Shown here: positions 7,252 through 15,862 of the stretch, one piece after another
Position numbering within the stretch: position 1 is the first letter of the stretch
How the letters are laid out: each line of letters starts with the position of its first letter
Source: a virus
Strand: one strand, 5' to 3'
Length of the DNA: 24,692 nt
IMG/VR virus record: IMGVR_UViG_3300023281_000042
Coordinates: 1 to 24,692 of that record
The notes under the pieces: model-generated
The model's input: the letters and a program-made list of their open reading frames with translations, nothing else
Told to the model about the DNA's origin: nothing
The model's database searches: none
Program-made: the position numbers and the translations under genes

Positions 7252-7571
7252 CTAAAAAGTTACAGAAAGACAGTAAGTACGCATTGGCTGATGCTGATGG
7301 AGATGGGATAGTTACAGACGAAGAAATGGACCGACATGCCACCTGGATCAGGCTTGAGAACGAAGATAAACAAGCTGACACACAAAGAATGATGGCTATT
7401 GTTTCCATGTTTGTATCTATTATAGGTGTAGCATTTTTGTTGCTTCCAGTAATTTCTCTTGACAGAATGGACGCAATATCTTCAGTATTATCTACATTTC
7501 TAATTGCTAATACTGGAATAGTTGCGGCATATATAACAGGTTCTGCATTATCTAAAACAAAGATGAAATAG
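7248..7571 (+). CDS. EF-hand membrane protein, 107 aa (holin-like candidate)
   Basis: The ATG overlaps the oxygenase stop (ATGA). The cytosolic N-terminal part holds a canonical calcium-binding loop, DADGDGIVTDEE (about residues 15-26), with Asp at positions 1, 3 and 5 and Glu at 12. A charged helix follows, then two transmembrane helices (MAIVSMFVSIIGVAFLLLPV, and ISSVLSTFLIANTGIVAAYI). This EF-hand-plus-two-TM design is a recurrent family in marine phages. Its place just upstream of a holin and lysozyme suggests a holin, antiholin or membrane regulator; calcium control of that step is inference. Confidence 0.75.
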   Translation: MTKKLQKDSKYALADADGDGIVTDEEMDRHATWIRLENEDKQADTQRMMAIVSMFVSIIGVAFLLLPVISLDRMDAISSVLSTFLIANTGIVAAYITGSALSKTKMK

Positions 7572-7580
7572 GAGGATAAA

Positions 7581-7751
7581 ATGGGAAAAGGACAAAAGCA
7601 TTATTTTAAAGATGGTAAAGAGTTTAAGGGAAATACTCATAAAATGCCTAACGGTTCTTTGCACACAGGTTTAAAACACACTAAAGGTTCTAAAGTAGTA
7701 GTACACTTTAAGGAACTTTCAAAAACATCACAGAAGAAAGCAGGGGGATAA
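7581..7751 (+). CDS. Small basic protein, 56 aa, 'KHYFKDGKEFKGNTH' family
   Basis: The ORF has a strong GGAGG ribosome-binding site six bases ahead of its ATG. It is Lys/His-rich, with blocks KHYFKDGKEFKG, HKMPNGSLHTG, KHTKGSKVVVHFKELSKT and QKKAGG. This set of blocks is typical of a widely conserved small phage protein found beside lysis or packaging genes; the resemblance is from memory. The function is not known. The basic character and size suggest nucleic-acid binding or a small virion component. It ends one base before the ATG of the holin, so the two are likely co-translated. Confidence 0.75.
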   Translation: MGKGQKHYFKDGKEFKGNTHKMPNGSLHTGLKHTKGSKVVVHFKELSKTSQKKAGG

Positions 7752-7752
7752 T

Positions 7753-8211
7753 ATGTTTGGATTATTAGGCACAATTCTAGGATTTGCATCATCGGCTGTT
7801 CCAGCCATCACAGATTCATTTGCTAGAAAGCAAGACAATAAGCACGAACTAGAGAAAATGCGAACAATGGCTGAATTAAGAGCATCTGGCTATGACCACG
7901 ATGTTAAAATGTACGAAACAATGGGTGCGGATAATGAACACGACAGACTTATCCAGCACGACATAAGTATTAATCAAGGTGTAGGTTTTATAGCAGGATT
8001 ACAAAAATCAGTTAGACCAGTTATAACCTATGCTTTCTTTTTGTTGTTTGCCACAATAGAAATCACTCTATTATTGGAAGCATTAAAGACTGGGATTGAT
8101 TTTGCAGAGGCCATACAGGTTTTGTGGGACGATGAAACCAAGGGGATCTTTGCGGCTATTCTAGCCTTCTGGTTTGGTTCAAGAGCAATAGATAAGGCAA
8201 GGAAAGTATAA
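7753..8211 (+). CDS. Holin of the three-TM GTA type
   Basis: This 152-residue protein has an N-terminal hydrophobic segment (MFGLLGTILGFASSAVPAI), a charged helical linker, and two C-terminal membrane helices (SVRPVITYAFFLLFATIEITL; GIFAAILAFWFGSRAI). The motifs SVRP and FWFGSRAI, with WDDETKG just before the last helix, match the family 'holin of 3TMs, for gene-transfer release' (PF11351) described for gene transfer agents of alphaproteobacteria and for their phages. It would form the inner-membrane holes that release the lysozyme encoded directly downstream (adjacent, no gap). The family link is one reason to suspect an alphaproteobacterial host. Confidence 0.85.
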   Translation: MFGLLGTILGFASSAVPAITDSFARKQDNKHELEKMRTMAELRASGYDHDVKMYETMGADNEHDRLIQHDISINQGVGFIAGLQKSVRPVITYAFFLLFATIEITLLLEALKTGIDFAEAIQVLWDDETKGIFAAILAFWFGSRAIDKARKV

Positions 8212-8655
8212 ATGAATTTAGAAGTATTAATAGAGCAATTAGAAATTGATGAGGGCTTAGTTGAAGCCGTTTATTTGGATCACTTAAATTTAAAAACGGT
8301 AGGAATTGGGCATTTATGTAGACAAGGTGAACCTGAATACGACATGGAAGTAGGAGATCCTGTAAGCAGAGAAAGAATAAATGAACTTTTTAATGAAGAT
8401 GTAGAAAGTGTACTTTCCGACTGTAACAGGCTTTATCCTGACTTTGACGAGCTTCCAGAAGAAGCCAAACAAATAATTTGCAATATGATGTTTAATATGG
8501 GTTTAGGGCGTTTATCAGCGTTTAAAGGTATGAAGCGTGGTGTAGATGCAAGGGATTGGGAGTCAGCCGCAAATGAGATGGTAGATTCGAAATGGTACAC
8601 TCAAGTTACAAACAGAGCAGAAAGATTAGTTGAAAGAATGAGACAAATACAATAA
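8212..8655 (+). CDS. Phage lysozyme (endolysin), glycoside hydrolase family 24
   Basis: At 147 residues this has the size of T4-type lysozymes. The catalytic triad of the family is visible: E14 in IDEGL, D23 in YLDHL and T29 in KTVGIGH, matching T4 lysozyme Glu11/Asp20/Thr26 and the conserved TxGxGH strand. The C-terminal lobe has the typical helices with NMMFNMGLGRLSAFKGM and W-Y-TQV-RAERLVERM. The enzyme cleaves the MurNAc-GlcNAc bond in peptidoglycan. No signal peptide or SAR anchor is present, so it depends on the holin immediately upstream. The gene begins on the base after the holin stop. Confidence 0.92.
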   Translation: MNLEVLIEQLEIDEGLVEAVYLDHLNLKTVGIGHLCRQGEPEYDMEVGDPVSRERINELFNEDVESVLSDCNRLYPDFDELPEEAKQIICNMMFNMGLGRLSAFKGMKRGVDARDWESAANEMVDSKWYTQVTNRAERLVERMRQIQ

Positions 8656-8708
8656 ACACTAGTAAAACTAATTATTTTTTGTTAAATTAATACAGAAAGG
8701 TGGTTTCC

Positions 8709-9623
8709 TTGTTACAGAACACAGCTAATATGGGTAGATTTGGCGATACAGAAATGGCTCACGTTAGTCCTGGAGAAGTCGTGGTCCCACGTCCAGTTCT
8801 GGAAAACAACCCTAATCTTGGTGCTGGAATTGCTACTGCGATTGAAAACATGGGGGGAAACCCAGAGCGTTATGTAGTTGGTTCACAGAGCAACAGCATT
8901 AATCCTGATACAGGAAATCCAGAATACTTTTGGAAAGAATTACTTTCTATAGGAAAATCTATTTTCGGCTCTAAAGCGGGGCAAGATATTATTACAAATG
9001 TAGCTTTGCAAAAGTTGATGGGTGGTAAAGTAAATGCAGGGCAAGCCTTAGCTAGTGGATTAGTAGGTGGATTAAGTGGGGATTCAGGTTTTTTTGGTGA
9101 AGGAGGAGGCCAACAAAAACCTAAAATAAAAACTGTAGCTAATAAAGCATCAAATACCGTAGAAAGCATAGCCCCTGTTGCTAAGAGAGCAAAAGCAGAA
9201 GGCACAATGGGGATAGGTAGTCTTCTTGGCGATGCAGTAGCAGGTAAAGGAAAAGATAACTTTTTAAGTAATTTATTAAATAGTAAGGGTGGGGAAGCTT
9301 TGCTATTTGGTTTAGGTTCAACATTCCTAGATAAGATGTTTGGAAAAGAAGAAGAAGAACCTGGAAGAAGACCTTTTGGAGGAACTACTGAATTTAGACC
9401 TATCTTAGGGGGCTATAATTATGGCGGTCAAGTTTACCAAAGAAGAGATGGTGGAATAATGCCAAGCGAGGGTTCGGGTACTGAAGATGATGTTCCTGCA
9501 ATGCTTACTGCTGGTGAGTTCGTGCTTACTAAAAAGGCTGTAGAAGGTCTTGGCAACGGCAATCTTGATCGAGGTATACAAAACGGTTATAAATTAATGA
9601 ATAATCTTGAAGGAAAAGCATAA
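8709..9623 (+). CDS. Virion protein with two 'PGE/AGE' motifs, 304 aa (internal/tail)
   Basis: The start TTG at 8709 is preferred: an AAAGGTGG ribosome-binding site ends at 8703, five bases ahead. A GTG at 8700 would overlap that site; the first ATG is at 8730. The N-terminus has FGDTEMAHVSPGEVVVP and the C-terminus has EDDVPAMLTAGEFVLTKKAV followed by GLGNGN. These two motifs occur in tape-measure-like or internal virion proteins of many marine phages. The middle is Gly/Ala/Lys-rich with low complexity and no enzyme motif. It opens a block of four long virion genes; a role in the particle interior or tail is inferred. The stop overlaps the next start (TAATG). Confidence 0.7.
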   Translation: MLQNTANMGRFGDTEMAHVSPGEVVVPRPVLENNPNLGAGIATAIENMGGNPERYVVGSQSNSINPDTGNPEYFWKELLSIGKSIFGSKAGQDIITNVALQKLMGGKVNAGQALASGLVGGLSGDSGFFGEGGGQQKPKIKTVANKASNTVESIAPVAKRAKAEGTMGIGSLLGDAVAGKGKDNFLSNLLNSKGGEALLFGLGSTFLDKMFGKEEEEPGRRPFGGTTEFRPILGGYNYGGQVYQRRDGGIMPSEGSGTEDDVPAMLTAGEFVLTKKAVEGLGNGNLDRGIQNGYKLMNNLEGKA

Positions 9624-10633
9624 TGGCTGAAGTTGTAGAAAGCATTAATCGTCGCCCAGAATATATAGAAGAACGTGAAAAAGCTTTATTAGATCAGATA
9701 TTTGGAAGATATAACGAAGAAACTGGTGAATACGAAGGCGGCACTATGCAGCAGGAGGATCTGTTCAGAGTACCTGAATACAGACAGCCTGGACTTGACC
9801 CTTTAGAAACAAAAGCTCTTGATTTAGCGGGTAGTGAAGGATTTATTAACAGATATTCTCCATATTTCGATAAGTCTACTGAAGCCATAGGTGGCGGCTT
9901 AGATACTATGGAAAAGGGTGCGGGATACTTTGATGATGCAAGAACTTCAGTAGATGCGGGTACTGGAACCTTTGATCCTGCGACTGCGACATCTAAATTT
10001 ATGAATCCATACAGGCAAAATGTTATTGATGAAGCAATGTCTCAAATAGACAGGCAGGGCAAAATAGCACAAAATAATATTTCAGCTAAAGCTATACAAG
10101 CAGGAGCGTTTGGTGGTTCTAGAGAAGGCATACAAAGAGCTGAAAATGATAGAAATATTTTGGCTCAAAAATCCCAAACTATAGCTGGTCTTTTAGACAA
10201 GGGTTATGGTGACGCTTTAAAAACATCTTTAGGTTCGTTTGAAGAAGAAAAGAAGAGAAACTTAGAAGCAGGTAGATTGACAGGTGGATTAGGATCTTCT
10301 TTATCAGGTGTTGGAGCTAACATGGGTAATGTTGGTGGAACTGCCGCTGACGTAGGTAGAGTTTATGGATCTATGGGTCCAGCAGATTTAAAACTTATGG
10401 CTGGCCTTGGCGGCGGGAAAAGAGCATACGATGCCGAAGGAATAGAGATAGCCCGCAAAGAGGCTCAAAGGCCACTTGAGGAGGCTAATAGACCTATTGC
10501 TTATGGTTATGACGCATTAAAAGGAACGCCTTCAGCGGCTCTATACAACACTTATAGACCACAGCCTGTCGCTAATCCATTTTTAAGTGGGATAGGGGCA
10601 TACACAGCCATTCAAGGCATTAACCAAGCATAA
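9623..10633 (+). CDS. Internal virion/ejection-type protein, 336 aa
   Basis: A mostly helical, Gly/Ala-rich protein. A central block is characteristic: FMNPYRQNVIDEAMSQIDRQ, then NNISAKAIQAGAFGGSRE. This 'FMNPYxxxVID...AxxAGAFGGSRE' block recurs in virion proteins of podophages and marine phages, often in the group of proteins delivered with the DNA. The C-terminus has a Tyr/Pro-rich segment (YNTYRPQPVANPF) and a hydrophobic end. There is no enzymatic motif. It is translationally coupled to the gene before and followed by two much longer proteins, an arrangement like the ejection-protein sets of P22 or T7. The exact role is inference. Confidence 0.7.
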   Translation: MAEVVESINRRPEYIEEREKALLDQIFGRYNEETGEYEGGTMQQEDLFRVPEYRQPGLDPLETKALDLAGSEGFINRYSPYFDKSTEAIGGGLDTMEKGAGYFDDARTSVDAGTGTFDPATATSKFMNPYRQNVIDEAMSQIDRQGKIAQNNISAKAIQAGAFGGSREGIQRAENDRNILAQKSQTIAGLLDKGYGDALKTSLGSFEEEKKRNLEAGRLTGGLGSSLSGVGANMGNVGGTAADVGRVYGSMGPADLKLMAGLGGGKRAYDAEGIEIARKEAQRPLEEANRPIAYGYDALKGTPSAALYNTYRPQPVANPFLSGIGAYTAIQGINQA

Positions 10634-10643
10634 GGACAGGAAA

Positions 10644-12530
10644 ATGGCTACTAGACCATTATTATCAGACAATGAGTTCAACAGTAGTGTTTATGATTTG
10701 GAAGGTCCAGAACAGTTAGGGTTAGGGACTGATGCCCAAAATCTTTTACGCCGTAGAGAAGCAGAAGAAAGATCTGACGACTACCAAGGATTTAGAGATT
10801 TTTTTAAAAAAATACCTGAATTTGGAGGAAAAGTTGTTACAGGTTTTGCTGATAAAAATCTTCAGGGTTTAGGTTTTTTAAGTGATGTTTTTGGAAGAAC
10901 AGAAGGTTCTGAAACTATAGCGAGGATGAGAGATCAATTATATGATCCAAGTAAAAACGCATTTCTTGTAGGTGATCAATTAAATACAAAAGTTGGAAAT
11001 TTAGATCCCGATAAAGTTTCTTTAAAAGATCAACCAAAACGTGGAGCGTATTCTCCTATTGCCATTGAGGACAGAAGTGTTGATGACGATGTATTTAACG
11101 AAGAAGGCCCACTGGGGTCTATGGATCAAGAGTTAATAAAAAAAATAAATTCTAGAGATAATTTTGAAGCTAAAAGAAATTTAATAGATGAAGAAGCTAA
11201 TTTAAAAACTTTTCCTGGAAGAACTGATATAATTGATATAGATACATCTACTGACCAAAAAACTGACCCAACAGAAGATCTATTTACGTCTGCCATGCAA
11301 GAATTTATTACAGGAGCGCGTGGAGCTGGCCCTGATTCCCCAAAAGAAAAGACTATTGAAGATTATAAAAAAGAATTTGCAAAAGCTACAGGCATTGATG
11401 TAAGCGGCAAAGTAGACAAAAGTTCGGCTTTAATGGCTATGGGTTTAGCTTTAATGCAAAATAAAGCTGGAAAAGGTTTTAATGTTGGTAAGATTCTTGG
11501 TGAAGTTGGTAAAGCAGGTGAGAAAGCTCTGCCAAAACTAGAAGCCGCTAAAGCAGTTGCGCGTCAAGGAGCATTAGCTGGCGGGAAGTATGCGCTTCAA
11601 ACTAAATCTGCTGACAAAGCAACTCGCGATGCAAAAGCAGAAAAAGCTATGATACGCGAACAATATTATGTTTATGAAAGAGGCCCAGATGGAGAACCGT
11701 TTGCAAGACTTGATAAAGGTGATTTGGTACATTTAAGTAAATATGAACTTAGTGAACTTATGAATAATCCAAATTTTGATACAAAATATTCTTTTATAAA
11801 AGGCAAAGATTATATGGATTTAAAAAGTTCAGATAAGGGAGATGATGATCTTGGTGATCCATATGGTAAAGAAACTAAAGTTTCTCTTTTAGGTGGTGAT
11901 ATCAAAGACATTAATCCAATATATATTGTTGATGGTCAACGTCCTGATGGTAATTACAAAGGGAATAAAAAACGAAAATCTTTTTTACAAAGTGATGCAA
12001 CTTCTGTTGCTCAAAATTTAATAAAAGAACAACAATCTATTATAAAGGAACAAAATGATTTCAAAGGTTTAATAGGAAATATTCAGTCTGGTACGTCTAT
12101 ACCTAAACAAATTGGCAGTAATATTATTCAATTTGGTAGAAATTTAGGTTTAGAATTAGGTTCTGGGCCAACAGAAATTTCAATAGCTAGAAAAAAATTA
12201 GAAAGAATACAACTTTTAAAGGCTACAGAAATTTTACAAGAATCTGGAAAAACATTGTCTGACCAAGACAGAGAAAGAGTTAAAAGGTATGTGGGATCAA
12301 TAGATTTAAAAAATGCTGATGATGCTTTAATCATAGATGGTTTAGGATATGTTTACAATCTTATTTTGAAAAGTAGACAAAGAGACTTAGACACGGCAGT
12401 GTTAAATTTAAATACAATTTTTGGAATTAAATTTGACGCTGGTGGGGATGCTCCTCCAACTCAAGCAGAACTTGACGCAATGAACAAAGCTAACAACACT
12501 AAATTGACGATGGCAGACTTTAAGCTGTAA
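10644..12530 (+). CDS. Large virion protein, 628 aa, unassigned (internal/ejection candidate)
   Basis: Preceded by AGGACAGGAAA. The sequence is hydrophilic, highly charged and largely helical, with many Asp/Lys stretches and no membrane helix or signal peptide. A Gly/Ala/Lys block about residues 255-330 (SSALMAMGLALMQNKAGKGFNVGKILGEVG and following, in parts) is the most ordered-looking feature and is shared in style with internal proteins that sit before a very large final one. No catalytic motif is recognised. The assignment to the virion interior depends on neighbours: it lies between the 336-aa and 1033-aa proteins in a tight run. Confidence 0.6.
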   Translation: MATRPLLSDNEFNSSVYDLEGPEQLGLGTDAQNLLRRREAEERSDDYQGFRDFFKKIPEFGGKVVTGFADKNLQGLGFLSDVFGRTEGSETIARMRDQLYDPSKNAFLVGDQLNTKVGNLDPDKVSLKDQPKRGAYSPIAIEDRSVDDDVFNEEGPLGSMDQELIKKINSRDNFEAKRNLIDEEANLKTFPGRTDIIDIDTSTDQKTDPTEDLFTSAMQEFITGARGAGPDSPKEKTIEDYKKEFAKATGIDVSGKVDKSSALMAMGLALMQNKAGKGFNVGKILGEVGKAGEKALPKLEAAKAVARQGALAGGKYALQTKSADKATRDAKAEKAMIREQYYVYERGPDGEPFARLDKGDLVHLSKYELSELMNNPNFDTKYSFIKGKDYMDLKSSDKGDDDLGDPYGKETKVSLLGGDIKDINPIYIVDGQRPDGNYKGNKKRKSFLQSDATSVAQNLIKEQQSIIKEQNDFKGLIGNIQSGTSIPKQIGSNIIQFGRNLGLELGSGPTEISIARKKLERIQLLKATEILQESGKTLSDQDRERVKRYVGSIDLKNADDALIIDGLGYVYNLILKSRQRDLDTAVLNLNTIFGIKFDAGGDAPPTQAELDAMNKANNTKLTMADFKL

Positions 12531-12544
12531 ACAGGAGATTATAT

Positions 12545-15500
12545 ATGACACCCCAAGAGCAGTTACGTCAATTTAGATCAACACAAAACAAAGAATTGTC
12601 TCCTCAAGAACAACTTAAAAAGTTTCGTTCATCTCAATCTGGAGGTAGTTATCTTGGCTCACCAAGATTACAATCGTTTGAAGATTTGCTTTCGGAATCT
12701 TCAGGTGAAAATGAAAACTTTGATTACGAAACTGGTGCTGGGGGAGGTTTAAGAGCTAAACTTTCTTTCATGGAAACAGAAGAAGAAAAAGAAAACCTAT
12801 TAAAAAATCTTGTTGGTGAAGAAGGATACACAAAAGACTCAAAAGGTAGGTTAGCTTTAACAGAAGCAGGTCAAATAAATCAAGGTATGGAGCCTATAGG
12901 TAAAAACCTTATTATTGACGAAGAAGGATTTAGTGCAAGAGATTTTGCAGATTTTGCAGGTCTTGTCCCAGAAACAGTTGGAGCTGTTGGAGGCGCTATT
13001 CTTGGCGCACCTTTAATTGCTACAAGCGCTCTTGGAGCTGCGGGTGGTGCAGCATTGGGGCAAAGTGTCGAAGAATCTATAGAGGCGATGTTAGGTCTTC
13101 AAAAACAATCTTTAGGAGAGGTTGCTGTAGATGTTGCTAAAGAAGCCGCCCTAGCAGGAACTTTAGACGTAGCGGGTAATATTATACTAAGAGCAGGTAA
13201 AGCCGTCATAGGTGGTGCAGTAAGAGGTGCTAAATCTCTAAAAGGAGGCCAACTTGATGAAGGTCTTACAGGATCAGGTGAAACAATTCAACAAAGAGGT
13301 TTGCGAATATTATCAGATGAAGATGCACCTGGTATGCCTAGCTTAGAAGCTATTGGCGTTAATCCAATTATATCCAGATTAGGAAAAATTTCTTCTAGTG
13401 TTGATGGAAATGAACAGCAACTTGCAAGAAACATATTTTATGCTTTAGGGCAAAAAGAAAAATTATTAAAAAGTGCAGGTGTTGGAAGTGTTGAAGAAAT
13501 TTCAGAAGCATTAAAAAATGCTGTTCCTGCAAAAAGAAAACTTTTACAAGAAGAACTTTTACAGGCTCAAAAAGCGGCTCAAGACGCTGTAGATTCTGGT
13601 GTAGAAGTTTTGACTAAAGCTACAAAAGAAGGAGCAGATGTAACAGATGACATCCTTAAAGGTTTAACACAAAGTTATGATGATTTTCAAAAACTATCAA
13701 AAAGTAATTATGACGCGATAGATGATATATTAAATACATTTGGCAAAGATATTCAAGTAGGGACGGGTTCAAACGCGAGAACTGTTTTTCAAGCAGGAGG
13801 TGAACTACCTGTCTTTAATATAAATGTTTTAAAAACTAAATTTGATGAAATAATTCGTACTGATTTTGACAACAATATATTGTTAGCTCCTGAACCTTTT
13901 CAAGAATTTGGAAAAAGATTAAAAGGAACTTTTGGTACTAACGAAAGTGGATCTAGGTTAGGATTTACTTCTTTTAAAGGTCTTAAAAGTTTAAGAAAAG
14001 ATGCTTTCGATACTTTAAGGGGTAAATATGGCCCTGTAGGTGTAGCAGATTCAAGCACAGCAAGATATTTACAAGGTATAAAACAGGATATGGATGATAT
14101 GCTGTTAGGCAATGTAGCTATAAAATATACTGGTATAGGTAGTGGTGCTAATGCGTTAAAAATGAAAGAGGCAGTTAAACTTTATAAAAAAGCTCAACTG
14201 GCTTACGCTAAAGATATAGAAGCTTTTTCAAAATTAGAAACTCTAAATGTTATAAGAACTATTGACGATCCTGCTGGTTTACCAAAAATTGAAGCAGATG
14301 AAATTATAAAACAAAATGTTCTTAACCTTACTACAGGTAGAGAAGGTCCAAAAAAAGTTAAATTACTTTTAAAAGCAACTAATAGAGATCCAGAAGAAGT
14401 TAGAAAAACTTTAGCTAAAGCCTGGTTAGATGATTCTCTTTTAAGGGCTGGAAAAGATTCCTTTGATCCATTAAAATTTAGTGGGACTAAATTTGCTGGT
14501 GATATTGAAAATATAAGGAAAAGCGGTTTAGGGCAAGTTTTGTTTAAAAATGAATGGGGAAAAGTTCAATCTTTAGCAAAAGCTTTATCATATAATGGAA
14601 TTAATAAAATAGATGATGAGCTTCTTAAAAAAATTATTAACCAAAGTCCAGGAGATGATGTTATCACAACATTAACAAAAGTTAATGAAGCAAAAATTAA
14701 TTTGGATAAAGGTTTTTCAGCGTCTATCATTAGCAAGTTAAACAAAGATTCATTAGATGCACTAGATTACGATGATGCCGCCCAAGCAATCTTAAATGAT
14801 AACATAAGACCAAATGAAATGAAAAAAATTCTTAACTTTTTTAAAGATGACGCACAGGCTACAAAAGATATACAGGACTCAGTTCTTAAAGAAATATTAA
14901 AGTCAGTTGATGAGAACATATTTATAGACACCAGTGCGGCACATTCTTTACAAAAAGCACTAAATTCTTACAAACCAGAAACTTTAAATTTAATTTTAGG
15001 AAAAGAAAAAGTAAAAGGTTTAACTAGATTAGCAGATGATTTAGTTTTTCTTAAAGATACTGCATCTAAAGGGGCTGGGGCTGGATCATTAGTTGCGGCA
15101 AACATTAAAGCAGGTTTAGTTACATCTCCAATAGATAATTTTCCAAAAGGGGCAAGATTTAAAATATTAAACAAATTTATAAATGACCCAGATAAAATGA
15201 AAAAATATTTAGAAATGCGCGTTAAAGCAAAAACTCCTGAAGAGATTATTGAAGGAACAACTAAATTACTGGGTCAAACAATAGAAGAATCAACAGGAAA
15301 AAGTCTTCCAACAGGTTCTCAAATTGCTAATTTAGCTAAGAAGACAGGAAGGGCTATAGAAAAAGTAAATCGAGGTCAAACTGCGGCTAGACAATTAGGT
15401 TCTCGGATGCTTCTTGCTGATACTGGGGCTACTTCGTTTAATCAACAATCTCGTGGAACGCCTGTTCCACAAGTAAAACCAACTGTTTTATCTGAAGAAA

Positions 15501-15646
15501 GTGCTTTTGGAACGCCTACAATAAGAAGGTCTAATCCTCCTAATAATAGAACAAAAGAAAGTTTAAGGAAACGAGCTGCACAAAACCCCTATATAGCGGC
15601 TACACTACTTGGGGGTCTTGGAAGCGCTGGATTATTAAAACCTTAA
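12545..15646 (+). CDS. Very large virion/ejection protein, 1033 aa, with N-terminal repeat and hydrophobic Gly/Ala segment
   Basis: The longest gene in the window. Residues 1-33 contain two copies of a PQEQLRQFRSTQ / PQEQLKKFRSSQ repeat. Residues about 135-180 form a hydrophobic Gly/Ala-rich stretch (AGLVPETVGAVGGAILGAPL, then ATSALGAAGGAALGQ) that could enter a membrane; the rest is a long helical, Lys/Asp-rich body ending with a small hydrophobic patch (YIAATLLGGLGSAG). Size, helical content and a membrane-active segment fit a pore or channel protein ejected with the genome, comparable to T7 gp16 in role, but no transglycosylase motif is visible. The TAA stop is within a TTAA shared with the stop of the opposing regulator gene. 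Confidence 0.7.
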   Translation: MTPQEQLRQFRSTQNKELSPQEQLKKFRSSQSGGSYLGSPRLQSFEDLLSESSGENENFDYETGAGGGLRAKLSFMETEEEKENLLKNLVGEEGYTKDSKGRLALTEAGQINQGMEPIGKNLIIDEEGFSARDFADFAGLVPETVGAVGGAILGAPLIATSALGAAGGAALGQSVEESIEAMLGLQKQSLGEVAVDVAKEAALAGTLDVAGNIILRAGKAVIGGAVRGAKSLKGGQLDEGLTGSGETIQQRGLRILSDEDAPGMPSLEAIGVNPIISRLGKISSSVDGNEQQLARNIFYALGQKEKLLKSAGVGSVEEISEALKNAVPAKRKLLQEELLQAQKAAQDAVDSGVEVLTKATKEGADVTDDILKGLTQSYDDFQKLSKSNYDAIDDILNTFGKDIQVGTGSNARTVFQAGGELPVFNINVLKTKFDEIIRTDFDNNILLAPEPFQEFGKRLKGTFGTNESGSRLGFTSFKGLKSLRKDAFDTLRGKYGPVGVADSSTARYLQGIKQDMDDMLLGNVAIKYTGIGSGANALKMKEAVKLYKKAQLAYAKDIEAFSKLETLNVIRTIDDPAGLPKIEADEIIKQNVLNLTTGREGPKKVKLLLKATNRDPEEVRKTLAKAWLDDSLLRAGKDSFDPLKFSGTKFAGDIENIRKSGLGQVLFKNEWGKVQSLAKALSYNGINKIDDELLKKIINQSPGDDVITTLTKVNEAKINLDKGFSASIISKLNKDSLDALDYDDAAQAILNDNIRPNEMKKILNFFKDDAQATKDIQDSVLKEILKSVDENIFIDTSAAHSLQKALNSYKPETLNLILGKEKVKGLTRLADDLVFLKDTASKGAGAGSLVAANIKAGLVTSPIDNFPKGARFKILNKFINDPDKMKKYLEMRVKAKTPEEIIEGTTKLLGQTIEESTGKSLPTGSQIANLAKKTGRAIEKVNRGQTAARQLGSRMLLADTGATSFNQQSRGTPVPQVKPTVLSEESAFGTPTIRRSNPPNNRTKESLRKRAAQNPYIAATLLGGLGSAGLLKP

Positions 15647-15849
15647 TCGTCTTCGAGTACTGACTCGATTCCATATCTATTTTTAGTTTCTGTAAATGGC
15701 TGCATTGGTCTGACGTTTTCATAAGCTTGGTCTACAAGCCTGGAAAGTTGTCTTCCTATTGATCTGTCTTCTACATCAGCAACATGGACAAGTTTGTCGT
15801 AAGCACTTAGAGTAAGGCTCACCGATTTATATTTAAGTGGATTTGGCAT
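15643..15849 (-). CDS. Ribbon-helix-helix (CopG/Arc-like) DNA-binding regulator, 68 aa
   Basis: The only complete leftward gene between the late and replication blocks. Residues 7-20 (YKSVSLTLSAYDKL) fit the beta strand and first helix, and residues 26-45 (VEDRSIGRQLSRLVDQAYEN) fit the second helix with the RSIxRQ pattern of CopG-family repressors. Such proteins act as dimers on short inverted repeats. The ATG at 15847-15849 follows AAAGGA at good spacing. The stop codon overlaps that of the 1033-aa gene (TTAA, 15643-15646). Divergent orientation to the replication genes suggests control of its own promoter and theirs; the palindrome at 15852-15862 is a candidate operator. Confidence 0.8.
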   Translation of the reverse strand: MPNPLKYKSVSLTLSAYDKLVHVADVEDRSIGRQLSRLVDQAYENVRPMQPFTETKNRYGIESVLEDD

Positions 15850-15851
15850 AT

Positions 15852-15862
15852 AAGGATTCCTT
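15852..15862. promoter_or_regulatory. 11-bp palindrome AAGGATTCCTT: two divergent ribosome-binding sites and possible operator
   Basis: AAGGA-T-TCCTT reads the same on both strands apart from its centre. On the plus strand AAGGA lies 13 bases before the ATG at 15870 of the DUF1064 gene; on the minus strand AAAGGA lies 8 bases before the ATG of the ribbon-helix-helix gene. Short inverted repeats next to the gene are usual binding sites for this regulator class, so one site may serve translation of both genes and repression of one or both. The operator role is inference. Confidence 0.5.

Noticed and set aside
8656-8699. AT-rich gap after the lysozyme as terminator or promoter
   Set aside because: Only a 4-bp TAGT/ACTA stem precedes a T-rich stretch, and no -35/-10 pair of reasonable quality was found.
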